Below are positions 1-10,198 of a DNA stretch of 64,000 nucleotides, piece after piece. The stretch spans positions 40,327,959 to 40,391,958 of the forward strand of contig CM075733.1 of assembly GCA_037974335.1 (NCBI GenBank), read 5' to 3'. Under the pieces are notes generated by a model, which did no database searches, had not been told where the DNA came from, and saw only the letters and a list, made by a program, of their open reading frames with translations. The position numbers were made by a program, and so were the translations under genes. This DNA comes from Prionace glauca. Lineage: Eukaryota > Chordata > Chondrichthyes > Carcharhiniformes > Carcharhinidae. Within the stretch, counting starts at the first letter, position 1; every line of letters starts with the position of its first letter.

Positions 1-180
1 TATATTTATTTCAAGCTCACTTTGATGTTGACTGCACGGACTGCATAGTGGATATTTCAATTTTCACATCCTTTACATAGAATTATATCTTTAAAATACC
101 TTAGATGGAGGGCACTGAACCAGGGTCAGGAGAACTTAATGGTAGGAAAAGAACAAAAAGATTGTCAGTGAACTATCTTT
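1..180. other. Unassigned AT-rich sequence
   Basis: No open frame or recognised repeat. Confidence 0.5.
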
Positions 181-312
181 TATGATGCTGTAGCAATGAA
201 AACTCGAGGTGCAACACAAACGAATAATGCAATAAACTAGTGATTCACCAGCAGAAAAGCTATTTACAGGAATTACTTACAGGGTTATTGCAAGATCTAC
301 ACAACATAGCAG
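181..312. repeat. Left copy of a diverged direct repeat flanking the L2 LINE
   Basis: By eye this aligns with 1981-2103. Both share TGTAGCAA, GAAAACTC, GGTG, AATAAACT, AGCAGAAAA and CTATTTA in the same order. The copies are old. What the repeat belongs to is unknown. Confidence 0.45.
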
Positions 313-1935
313 GCTACAAGGTGAAGACGTGTAGAATAGCTGCCAACGATGAGTTCAATACATTCTATATCTGTTTTGACCAAGAGGTCTGTGAGACCCA
401 GAAACCTTGGTTAAGACTGTATCTGAGGTCACTATCGTAAACATCAGATTGGTCACCTTGAAAGTTAATCCATGGAAAGTGACTGGCCCAGATGGGATAC
501 CTGAATAAACATTCAGATCCTGCGCAAACCAGCTGACGGAAATATTCACAGACATCTTTAACCTCTCCTGACTCTGAAGTCCCTACCTGCAACAAGAAGA
601 TAACAATCATCCCCGTACTAAAGAAAGGCCAGACAGCGTGTCTTAATGACTACCACCCAGTAGTGCTGACATCCATCATTATGAAGTGCTTTGAAAGGTT
701 GATCATGGCCCACATCAACTCCCGTCTCCCAGATTGCCTGGATCCAGTACAGTCTGCCCATTGCCGCAACAGGTCCACAGCAGATGCCATCGCCCTAGCC
801 CTACATTCAACCCTGGAACACTTGGATAACAAGGGCACTTGTGTCAGACTCCTATTTATTGACTACAGTTCTGCCTTCAACACCATTATCCCAACAAAAC
901 CTATCTCCAAACTCCTAGGGACTGGGCTTGGCTCCTCCCTCTGTGTCTGGATATTAGACTTCCTAACCCACAGATTGTAATCAATAAGGACAGGTAATGA
1001 CATCTCCTCCACAATCATCCTCAACAACGGTGCCCCACAAGGCTGTGTCCTCAGTCCTTCACTATACTCCTTATATACTAATGAGCGTGTTGTCAAATTC
1101 TCCTCCAACTCCATTTTCAAGTTTGCTGATGACATTGCCATAGTGGGTCGGATCTGAAACAATGCTGAGACTGAGTAAAGGGATGAGATAGAGAATTTGG
1201 TTAAATGGTGTGATGACAATAATCTCTCCCTCAATGTCAGTAAAACAAAGGAGACTTCAGGAAACATAATGGAGGACACACTCCTGTATACACCAACAAT
1301 GATGAAGTGAAATGGTTGAAAGCTTCAAATTTCTCAGTACCCAGATTACCAACACCTGTCCTGGTTCCCCATGCTGACACTATAGTTAAGAAAGCCTACC
1401 AACACCTCTACTTTCTCAGGAGGCTAAGGAAATTTGGCATGTCTGCTACCAACTTTTACAGCTCACCACAGAAAGCATCCTTTCTGGAAATATTCATCTT
1501 GGTATGGCTCCTGCTCTGTCTAAAACTGCAAAAAACTACAAAGGTTTGTGAACGTAGCCCAGTCCATCACGCAAAGCAGCCTCCCATCCATTGACTCTGT
1601 CTACACCTCCCGCTGCCACAGAAAAGCAACCAGCATAATTAAGGACCCCACACACCCTGGGCACTCTCTTCCACCTTCTTCTGACTCAAGAATAGATTCT
1701 TCCCTGCTGCCATCAGACTTTTGAATGGGCCTACAATATATTGAGTTGATCTTTTTCTACATTCTATCTGTAATTGCAACATTCTATTCTGTACCCTCTC
1801 CTTTCCTTCTCCCCTATGTTCTCTATGAATGGTATGCTTTGTCTGTATAGTATGCAAGAAACAATATTTTTCACTGTATCCCAATACATGTGACAGCAAT
1901 AAATCAAATCAAATCAAATCAAATCAAATCAGGAT
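300..1935 (+). mobile_element. L2-clade LINE, degenerate ORF2 3' half with AAATC tail
   Basis: The remnant opens near DEFNTFY, a motif typical of the linker before the L2 reverse transcriptase. It continues with GPDGIP, then [44 protein letters not shown] (RT motif A), APQGCVLSP and FKFADDIAI (motif C). Reading needs several frame changes and passes several stops, so it is dead. The 3' end carries AATAAATC followed by repeated CAAAT units to about 1935, the kind of short 3' repeat seen in L2 elements. The 5' part of the element (ORF1, endonuclease) is missing. Confidence 0.85.
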
Positions 1936-1980
1936 GCAGCACAGCAATTTACTCTCCTATTGTACTGTCGATTTCCCTTG

Positions 1981-2103
1981 TCACCAATGTAGCAAAGAAA
2001 ACTCCTGGTGACCACCAGTGAATGAGACAATAAACTATTTATTTACAAGCAGAAAAACTATTTAAAGGAAACTATTTACATAACAGCAATCTATACTCCT
2101 CCT
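1981..2103. repeat. Right copy of the diverged direct repeat
   Basis: Partner of 181-312, lying just after the L2 3' tail. Confidence 0.45.
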
Positions 2104-2589
2104 GTACCCTCAATGCTGACAGAAACTGTGGGTTTAAAACCTGCATATGCTCCTATCCTATTGGATGAGAAGTCACATAGTCTCCAAGATTCCTCTGATG
2201 GAAAGGATGCCTTTGATTCAAGGGAGACCCCATCTACCTCACCCACCTGAAACTCTGATCCACACTCTGCCGTCCAGTCTTTCAGTTTTCACTCTCCATA
2301 ACCTGATGAGTGAGCGTAACCGCTCACCTGAAACTCTGCAGCTCACATACGCACCAAGTTCCATTCACCAATCACCTCCTTGCCCACAGATCTACATCTG
2401 TTCCCAGTCCACAATCTTTTCTTCTTCAAGGACCTGTGTGGCCTCATTCCTCGCAATCACTGTAACGTTCTCCAGCTCTACAAGCCTCTGAGCCTCCCAC
2501 TCTGTACATTTGTCTGTTCTCCAGCTCCTCACAGTACGATTGGTGAAAGTGCCTTCGGCTGTAAAACATCCTTTCTACCTTTTCCTCCT
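2104..2589. other. No gene or recognised element
   Basis: Open frames here are short and have no family resemblance. Confidence 0.5.
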
Positions 2590-2765
2590 CCCTTAAGAAC
2601 TTCCTGAAAACTTTCCTTCCTGTCAAATTGTTAGCTTCCCCCAGTGTCTCCTTGTTTAGCTTAGCGCCAATTTTATCTGCTTACAGATCAATGAAGCATT
2701 TTGGAATGTTTCATTTACTACATTAAAGAGACTATACAAATGCAGACTGTTGTTGTTACTGACGA
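2590..2765 (+). mobile_element. LINE 3' end with GTTGTT tail
   Basis: It resembles the common shark LINE ending: a CTTCCTGAAAACTT-like block, then TACATTAAAGAGACTATACA and ATGCAGACTGTTGTTGTT. It is the same family as 39130-39275, 61150-61550 and probably 45950-46770. Confidence 0.55.
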
Positions 2766-3017
2766 CTTTGAAAAAGATTTCCAAGTTCCCTTCACTATAC
2801 ATACAAATTGCTTCTAAGTTCACTCACCAGATCGCCTTTCGGCAAAACCCTTAACTGGAATGAAATTTTCACAAGCGATTTTGACTGCAAGTATGAATAC
2901 TTCTTTGAGTGATTCACAAAGATAGTGGCAAATGTTTACATCTGTGGCTTTTTATCATGGAAACAATTAAATAAATAAAGGAGCTGCTCACTCTGTACAG
3001 AATGGTAAGGCAGCGAG
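2766..3017. other. Unassigned
   Basis: No feature recognised. Confidence 0.4.
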
Positions 3018-4165
3018 CCTTTATTTAGTTTTATTCAATTACAGGATATGCGAGCCAGACCGGCATTTATTGCGTATTTCTGCTTGCCCATCAGACCGTG
3101 GTGGTGAGCTGCCTTCTTGAACCGCTGCAATTCCTGTGGTGTTGGCACACCACAGTAATTCCAGGGAGGGAATTCCAGGATTTTGACCCAGTGACAGGGA
3201 AGGAACAATGATATATTTCCAAGTCAGGAAGCTGAGTGACTTGGACGGGAACCTACAGATGGTGGCATTTCCATGTATCTGATGCTCTTGTCCTTCTAGA
3301 TGGTAACGCTTGTTCGTTTGGAATGTGCCACCAAAGGAATGTTGGTGAGTTCTTTAAGTACATTTTGTAGATGGTACACACAGCTGCCACTGTTCGATGG
3401 TGGTAGAGGGATTGAATGTTTGTGGAAGGGGTAACAATTAAGTGGGTGGTATTGATGGTTGGAACTGCACTCATAGGCAAGAGGAGAGTCTCCATCACAC
3501 ATATTTGTAGATATTGCACAAGCTTACTCGCAGCAGGATTCCAAAGATCTGACCTGTTCTGGCAGCCACGGTATTTATGTGGCTTCTCCTGTTGAGTTTC
3601 TGGTTATTGATAGTGGAGGATTCAAAGATGGTAATGCCATTGAGTGTCAAAGGTTAGATTCTCCCTTGTTGGAGATGGTCATTGCCTGGCACTTGTGTGG
3701 CATGAATGTTACTTACCACTTGTCAGCCCAAGTCTGGATATTGTCCAGATCTTGCTGTATTTGAATGTGAACTGTTTCATTATCACAGGAGTCATAAATG
3801 GTGCTGAACATTGTGCAGTCATGTGTGAACATCCCCACTTCTGACTTTAAGATGGAAGGAAGGTCATTGAAGGAGTAGCTGAAGATGGTTGGGCCTGGGA
3901 CACTATACTAAAGAATTCCTACAGAGATGTCCTATATCTGGGATGATTGACCAGGTAAATGCCAGTGTTGTCACTGTACTGGAACAACTTGACTAGAAGT
4001 GCGGCAAGTTCTGGAGCACAAATTGTCAGGACTAGTACTGGAATATTGTCAGGGTCCATAACCTTTGCAGTATCCAATGCATTCATAATTGGTTAGGCAC
4101 TATGATGAAGAGTTTTACCATTCAATCATGTGAATCTGAAATTGTGGATGCATTGCCTGATTTTG
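3018..4165 (-). mobile_element. LINE ORF2/3' end (family with GGGATGGGCAATAAATGC tail), degenerate
   Basis: Read on the minus strand, the right part gives an RT start (DNIPVLVL..CAPELAALLVKLFQ). After a deleted middle come IQQDLDNIQTWADKW, then CVYHLQNVLKELTN and a C-terminal block ending QRFKKAAHHH. Many stops interrupt it. The same family occurs at 5905-6690, 31926-32400, 44195-45960 and 46870-47700. The clade was not fixed from sequence (CR1/L2/I-like). Confidence 0.75.
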
Positions 4166-4508
4166 TAGCTATTAAAGATGATGGAGAGAAAATCTTGCTC
4201 GTTGCATGCAACTTCCCAACATGCAGTGCCAGCTTGTCAGATTGCTATAGCAGCATGCATTTGAAAAACCAAGTGAATAAATATAGAGGCATAAACTTTA
4301 TCTCATATGTGTAAGAGGTACACATTGTCAATGAGTATTTTTAAAAATCTAAGTAATTTTAGTTGGGTTTTATGTTTCTTCGTTGAGATCATGAAATGGG
4401 ACAAACCTGACCAGCAAGTATTTTCTGCAATGAGAATGATATATATAAAACAATTTGTGATAATAAGGAAAAAATTGAAAGACTAAAGTCCAGGGAAAGT
4501 AATGGGAC
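4166..4508. other. No recognised feature
   Basis: AT-rich unique sequence. A partial extra unit of the following minisatellite may start near 4478. Confidence 0.4.
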
Positions 4509-4690
4509 CTGGACTGTGCTGTCAGACAGGGAAAGTATTGAATTCTGGACTGTGCTGTCAGACAGGGAAAGTATTGAATTCTGGACTGTGTTGTCAGACA
4601 AAGCAAGTACCAAATCCTGGACTGTGCTTTTGGACAGGGTAAATATTGAATCTTGGATTGCGTTGTCAGGTGATTAAATATGGGAACAGA
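4509..4690 (+). repeat. 36-bp minisatellite, about five copies
   Basis: Units beginning CTGGACTGTG start at 4509, 4545, 4581, 4617 and 4653, exactly 36 bp apart. The first three are nearly identical and the last two are diverged. Because 36 is a multiple of three, the unit keeps the minus frame open (repeating LSDSTVQNSI), which makes false ORFs. Confidence 0.9.
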
Positions 4691-5684
4691 ATATTGATAG
4701 ATAGCATAAGCTAGCTGAGAGCACTTGAACCCTGTGCCGGATTCTTATGTTGAGGCCACTGTTATTGTCTTTTCTTCTGGTCTTCGGTAAGCTATAATTG
4801 TGGACACGGAGCTGCTAAGAGTGATGTTAGATGGCAGTTTGAATCATCCACGCTGCTGAGCTTTTGATACAAGCCAGATTGCTGCAGGAATGTGGCAGGC
4901 TGTACTTAAAGGAAAACCCCCACAGGATGGAGGCAGGACTGCCCGCAGGTCATTGCCTTGGCCTTCTAATGCTGGTTCGGAGCATCATTAACAAAAGGCC
5001 TGTGCAAAATCATCAATCCGAACCAACACGCAGAGTAAACAGGGACATGAACTCTTTCAAAATCACGGTTGATCCCATTACATATATATATTTATATATA
5101 TATTTACTTTTGCGGATTACATTGTGGTGTGACAACTATTCATTTAAGAATACCAGTTATATAAACAATATTAAAAACAGGTGGCATTGTAATGTGGCAT
5201 GCTGGAGTGCCAGATACAACGCTTTAACAGGTTACCCCATACTGCTGAGCTCTAAGTCTCAGACAGTGAGCTGGCTGCATCGAGCAGAGACAGGCTCACG
5301 GCACTGACAGAAACAAACGATTTACATGAAGGATCATTGCTGAGCTGTGCTGCATTCAGACACCTCTAAGCAGCTGGCTGAGAACGGGATTATTGCATGT
5401 CTATTGCATGTCCTTTGGCACATTCTTTCAAACAGCAACATTTCCCAGGGAAGAGAAGCAAACATGAAAGGATTAGCTGTACTCCTCACTTAAACTCCTC
5501 AATCTCAAATGAAGTGATTGCAACATAACATTTTTGTAAGGGACTTGATACTAAAAACAAAATGAACACATGCAAATTATATCTCACCGAGACCCTGTGC
5601 AGCGATTACTGCTCTCATGACTGCCACTGAAGTTAAAGGAATAGAGGAATAGCAGGAAACTCACAGCTTTGCGGTAATTACACG
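4691..5684. other. No gene recognised; short AT microsatellite
   Basis: A run of TATATATA-type repeats lies at about 5080-5108. An open frame of 147 codons at 4864-5307 has no recognisable domain and includes the AT run. Confidence 0.5.
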
Positions 5685-5811
5685 TAAACCGGATTTTACC
5701 GCCTCGTTGACACAAGAATCGGAGCGGCGAGGGATGAACAATGAGAAAGTCCATTGATCTCAAGCGGGATTTTATAGTTTCGGGATGAACAAGGCCGTAA
5801 AATCCCACCCA
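5685..5811. mobile_element. MITE-like element with short inverted ends
   Basis: The left end CCGGATTTTACCGCCTCG and the reverse complement of the right end, GTGGGATTTTACGGCCTTG, match over most positions. They enclose about 90 bp that is richer in CpG than its surroundings. No coding capacity. Confidence 0.5.
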
Positions 5812-5904
5812 TAAATTCTGATCAGTTGAACTGTTGGGATGTCCCGGAGCAAGATAGACTTCTGGATGGGCATCCAATCCACCCTTAACCATTCACTCCC
5901 TCCA

Positions 5905-6690
5905 CCAGCAGAGCACCGTGATGTCTTATGCACCAACTAGAAGATGCTGTGCAGCAGTTTGTCAAGGCTCCTTCAATAACATCTTTCAAACTTGTGACTT
6001 CTGTAACATAGAAGACCAAGCTGATGCATTGAAATGCCACCACCTGGAAAGCTCTGCACCAGGTCATGTGTCACCCTGATATGGACATGTATCATCACTA
6101 AGGGTGGCATGGTGGCACAGTGATTAGCACTGTTGCCGCACAGCACCAGGGACTCAGGTTCAATTCCAGCCTTTGGTGATTATGTGGAGTTTGCGCATTC
6201 TCCCCATGTTTGCGTGGGTTTCCTCAAGTGCTCCAGCTTCCTCCCACAGTCTAAAGATACGTAGGTTAGGTGGAATGGCTATGCTAAATTGCTGGTTAGT
6301 GTCCTAAGATCTGTAGGTTAGGGGATTAGTGGGGTAAATATGTGGGTTTACAGGAATAGAGTGTGTGGGGGAGATTTGGGTGGGCCTGGGTAAGATGCTC
6401 TATCAGAGACTTGGTGCAGACCCAATGGACCAAATGGTCTCCTCCTGCTCTGTAAGGATTCTATGAGTCTTTCACAGTCCCTGAGTCAAAATCATGGAAC
6501 TCACTTCCAACTACACATTATCACAGATTTGTTACAGTGCCAAAGGAGGTCTGTTGTGCCACTGTGACCTGCACCACATGGGCTGCAGTGGTTCAATAAG
6601 GCCACTCACTGCCATCTTCAAGGGCAATTTGGGTGGGCATTAAACACTGACCTTGCCAGAGATGTCCAGAACCCATTAAAAAGACATTCT
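5905..6690 (+). mobile_element. LINE 3' end split by a SINE
   Basis: Left part (5905-6100): a block around CAGCAGTTTGTCAAGGCTCC and GAAATGCCACCACCTGGAAA. Right part (6476-6690): GAGTCAAAATCATGGAACTC to GGGTGGGCATTAAACACTGA. Both match the 3' region of the LINE at 46870-47700. The SINE 6101-6475 lies between them. Confidence 0.7.
6101..6475 (+). mobile_element. tRNA-derived V-type SINE
   Basis: tRNA-like head GGTGGCACAGTGATTAGCACTG with a degenerate B box (GGTTCAATTCC). It is followed by the conserved body (GTTTGCGCATTCTCCCC, TTTCCTC..GTGCTCC, CTCCCACAGTC) and the CTGTAAGGATTCTATGA tail. Diverged, so old. Confidence 0.85.
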
Positions 6691-6859
6691 CTTGCAGTAT
6701 ACTGTCCAATGGATGCTGAAGGGGGAAGTTCATGAAGGTACGTGGTCTCCTTTATATATGGTATGATGTGGGGGAGAGAGAAATGATATGATTGAGGAGC
6801 TATGATGGTGCTAATTCATCACTGAGTGCACTTTCATTGTATTACTGAGCCCTGCAATC

Positions 6860-7085
6860 CTGAGAACATTGGACCAGTTGAAGTGGTGGAGGCTACCTTG
6901 CTAAATATATTTAAGATGCGGGTAGATAGGTTTTTGGTAGGCAAGGGGATTAAGGGTTATGGGGAGAAAGCGGGAAGGTGGAACTGAGTCACTTCAGATC
7001 AGCCATGATCTTATTGAATGGCGGGGCAGGCTCGAAGGGCTAGATGACCTGCTCCTGCTCCTATTTCTTATGTTCTTAAATAGTG
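6860..7085 (+). mobile_element. CR1-like LINE 3' end
   Basis: It starts in the ORF2 C-terminal region (GTGGAGGCTACCTTG, AAATATATTTAAG) and ends CTCCTATTTCTTATGTTCTT. It shares this ending with 55700-55975 and 42430-42600. The stretch 6691-6859 before it is unassigned. Confidence 0.75.
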
Positions 7086-7369
7086 TAGTTCTGGGGGGTG
7101 GGGGGTTGGGGGGACACTGCTGTTTAAGATTAGAACTCAAGATCAACCATGTAGAGCTGCTGTGATTGAAATACCTTCCCCAAACCAACTGCAGCGCTCT
7201 CGTTGGTATTTTCCTCAGATTTATCTGTATTTGGCACCCTCTCTGTATTTGCTGACTGTACTTGTGAGACATCAACCCAGTGAACATGTTTTTCCTTTCA
7301 AGGTCACCTCATAAAAAGCTGAAGAATTTATGCTTTACGTAAACAACTTGTGATGATTTCTAAAAAGGA

Positions 7370-7715
7370 GCCAGAACTCCTTTTGTTCCTGTGGAGCAGA
7401 GTCGAGAGGCAGCGATTTTTGGGCGAGTGAGGAGGCAGTTTATACTGTGTAACTTTTTATTTTAGTTTTAAAGTCACGAGTTTCGGCGTTTTTAAAAAAA
7501 ATTAGTTAGAAACCGGAAGTCGTCACTAGGGCGTTTGCCGGTACTTGTAGTTTTTTTTTCTCGGGCCCCTAACCCCATAAATTAGTGCAGAGAGGATACC
7601 CGATTCTCTACACTGGTAGAGAATCCCACCCTTCCACCTCCTCTAATCTAATTATAAGTGTGTGGGAAGTTTTTTTTAATATATTTTTATTTTTCTGCTG
7701 GGAACTGATTCAGGG
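7370..7715 (+). promoter_or_regulatory. Putative CR1 5' UTR/internal promoter region
   Basis: Non-coding leader of about 350 bp before ORF1. It carries T-rich runs and a short palindrome, GATTCTCTACACTGGTAGAGAATC. LINE 5' UTRs usually hold an internal promoter. That role is inferred here, and the exact 5' end is uncertain. Confidence 0.4.
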
Positions 7716-8636
7716 ATGGCAGTTCAGGCTGTAAGCTGCATCGCCTGTGGGATGTATGTAGTGAGGGAGTCCAGCAATGTTTCAGGGGATTTTACTTGTC
7801 GGAAGTGTGTAAGATTGCAGTTTCTGGAGGAGCGTGTAAAGGAGCTGGAGGTGGAATTAGAGGAACTCCGCATAATCCGGAAAGTGGAGGAGGACATAGA
7901 AAGGAGTTATAAGGAGATAGTTACTCCTAGAAATAAGTCTTGGGTCACTGCCAGGAAGAGGGGAAAGAAGCAGTTGGGGGGTCAATCCCCTGGGGCTGTT
8001 CCCCTCCAAAATAGGTTTTCGGTCCTGGAGGCTACAGTTGAGGAGGAATCAACTGGGGATAGCCAAAGGGAGCAGGTCTCTGGGGGTGAGCCTATTGGGA
8101 AACCTCAGGTGATTAAGGGTAAGAGATTGGGCCTCGTGATTGGGGACTCCACAGTTAAGGGGACGGATAGGAGAGTCGGAGGTAAGGGTAGGGACTCAGG
8201 GCTGGTGTGTTGCCTACCAGGGGCTGGGGTCCGAGATGTATCGGACAGGGTATTCAGGACTCTTAGGGGAGAGGGAGATCAACCCCAAGTTATAGTTCAT
8301 GTGGGGACACATGACATAGGGAGATTAAGGGAAGGGGATATTAAGCAAAGATTTATGGAGTTGGGGTGGAAACTAAAGGCTAAGTCTGGAAGAGTAGTTA
8401 TATCCGGACTCTTGCCTGTGCCACGGGATGGTTTAGAGAGGAATAGAGAGAGGGAAAGTTTGAACTCGTGGCTGAGGGGATGGTGCAGGAGGGAGGGGTT
8501 CAGGTACTTGAGCAATTGGGGCTCATTCTGGGGAAGGTGGGACCTCTATATGAGTGATGGTCTACACCTGAACCAGAGGGGAATCAATATCCTGGGGGGT
8601 AAATTTGTAAAGGCTATGCGGGGAGATTTAAACTGA
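7716..8636 (+). CDS. CR1 LINE ORF1 protein: zinc finger, coiled coil, SGNH esterase
   Basis: 306 codons starting at ATG 7716. A zinc-finger-like motif uses C8, C11, C28 and C31. It is followed at once by a leucine/glutamate-rich coiled coil (about residues 34-70) and a basic linker. A GDSL/SGNH esterase-like domain covers about 138-300: GDST at 143-146 (catalytic Ser145), the block III motif as GTHD at 197-200, and DGLH at 281-284 (catalytic Asp281 and His284). ORF1 proteins of CR1 elements bind the element RNA, and the esterase is a known feature of the clade. The usual GTND motif has His in place of Asn, which may weaken the oxyanion hole. The frame is intact. ORF2 starts 90 nt downstream in the same frame. 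Confidence 0.88.
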   Translation: MAVQAVSCIACGMYVVRESSNVSGDFTCRKCVRLQFLEERVKELEVELEELRIIRKVEEDIERSYKEIVTPRNKSWVTARKRGKKQLGGQSPGAVPLQNRFSVLEATVEEESTGDSQREQVSGGEPIGKPQVIKGKRLGLVIGDSTVKGTDRRVGGKGRDSGLVCCLPGAGVRDVSDRVFRTLRGEGDQPQVIVHVGTHDIGRLREGDIKQRFMELGWKLKAKSGRVVISGLLPVPRDGLERNRERESLNSWLRGWCRREGFRYLSNWGSFWGRWDLYMSDGLHLNQRGINILGGKFVKAMRGDLN

Positions 8637-8726
8637 TTTGGAGGGGGGGTGGGATCTTGAGTAGAGGGGGTGAAAGTGAGGGGGGCATAGATAGGGAATG
8701 CAAGTGGGGGTGGGGCGGAGCAGGGT

Positions 8727-10198
8727 TTGAAATGCATGTACTTTAATACTTTAAAGGTAGGGGAGGACCGCAGGCAATATGGGAGGGAGGTTAGACAGGG
8801 GGTGGAGAAGGGAAATGCCCAGACTGAGGGGCTGAAGTGTATATATTTTAATGCAAGGAGTATAGTAAATAAGGTAGATGAGCTTAGGGCGTGGATAGCT
8901 GCTTGGGAATGTGATGTGGTGGCCATTACGGAGACTTGGATGTCTCAGGGACAGGACTGGGTACTTCAGGTGCCAGGTTTCAGATGTTTCAGGAAGGACA
9001 GGGAGGCTGGCAGAAGAGGTGGTGGAGTGGCACTGTTAATCAGGGACAGTGTCATGGCTGCAGAGAAAGAGGATGCTGTGGAGGGACTTTCTACAGAGTC
9101 TCTGTGGGTGGAAGTTACGAACAGCAAAGGGTCGAAAACTTTGCTGGGTGTATTCTATAGGCCGCCCAATAGTGACAGGGAAGTTGAAGTGCAGATAGGG
9201 AACCAGATTCTGGAGAAATGTATTAAAAACAGAGTTGTCGTGATGGGAGACTTCAATTTCCCAAACATCGACTGGAATATCCCTAGGATAAGGGGTTTGG
9301 CTGGAGAGGAGTTTGTTAGGTGTGTTCAGGAAGGTTTCCTGACACAGTATGTGGACAAGCCTACGAGGGGAGAGGCTGTACTTGACCTGGTACTGGCGAA
9401 TGAACCAGGGCAGGTGATGGATCTCTCGGTAGGAGAGCATCTTGGGAATGGTGACCATAATTCTATCTCCTTCACAATTGCATTGGAACGAAATAGGATC
9501 AGGCAGGCTAGGAAGGTGTTTGTCTGGAGTAAGGGGAGATATGAAGAAGTCAGGAAGTTACTTGGACAAATAAACTGGAAGGAGGCGTTCTTAGGGAAAA
9601 GTACCGAAGGAAGGTGGCGGATATTCAAGGAATGTTTATCTGGCGCTCTGCATGACAATGTTCCGATGAGACAAGGGAGTTTTGGTAGGTCGCGGGAACC
9701 GTGGTGCACGAAGGCTGTGTTGAACCTAGTCAGGAGGAAAAGGAAGGTGTACAAAAGGTTCAGGGAACTAGGAGAGGTTAAGGATCTTGAAGAGTATAAG
9801 GACTGTAGAATGGAGGTTAAAATGGAAATTAGGAGAGCCAGAAGGGGTGATGAGAAGACCTTGGCGGGTAAGATTAAGGAAAATCCCAAGGCCTTCTATA
9901 AATATGTGAAAGGTAAAAGGATGAGAACGGAAAGGATAGGACCTATAAAAGGTGAAGGGGGAAAGGTCTGTGTGGAACCAGAAGAAATGGCGGAGGTGCT
10001 TAATGAGTACTTTGCCTCAGTATTCACAGTGGAAGCTGATCTGGGAGATCTTGCTATGGACTTGCAGCAGATGGAAAAGATTGAGTACGTGGACATTAAG
10101 GAGGAGGATGTGTTAGAACTTTTGAATTCTATCAAAATAGATAAGTCGCCGGGACCAGATGGGATGTACCCCAGGATACTGTGGGAGGCGAGGGAAGT
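8727..10198 (+). CDS. CR1 LINE ORF2, 5' part: endonuclease and start of reverse transcriptase
   Basis: Open from ATG 8727 into the inserted element. The apurinic-like endonuclease shows FNARS (Asn42), ITETW (Glu69), FYRPPNS, MGDFNFPNIDW and NGDHNSISF. The first RT blocks follow: NEYFASVFT, then KSPGPDG near residue 475. The endonuclease nicks the target and the RT copies the RNA there (target-primed reverse transcription). ATG 8727 begins MKCMYFNT, which resembles LKCIYFNA of the true domain start 35 codons on, so the real start could be either. The frame leaves LINE sequence at 10199, where a reversed CR1 is inserted. Confidence 0.88.

Noticed and set aside
4370-4613. Minus-strand open frames with LSDSTVQNSI repeats
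   Set aside because: Produced by the 36-bp minisatellite, which cannot place stops in that frame. Not a repeat protein.
4509-4690. Possible CRISPR-like array
   Set aside because: The repeats are contiguous with no spacers, and the sequence is vertebrate.
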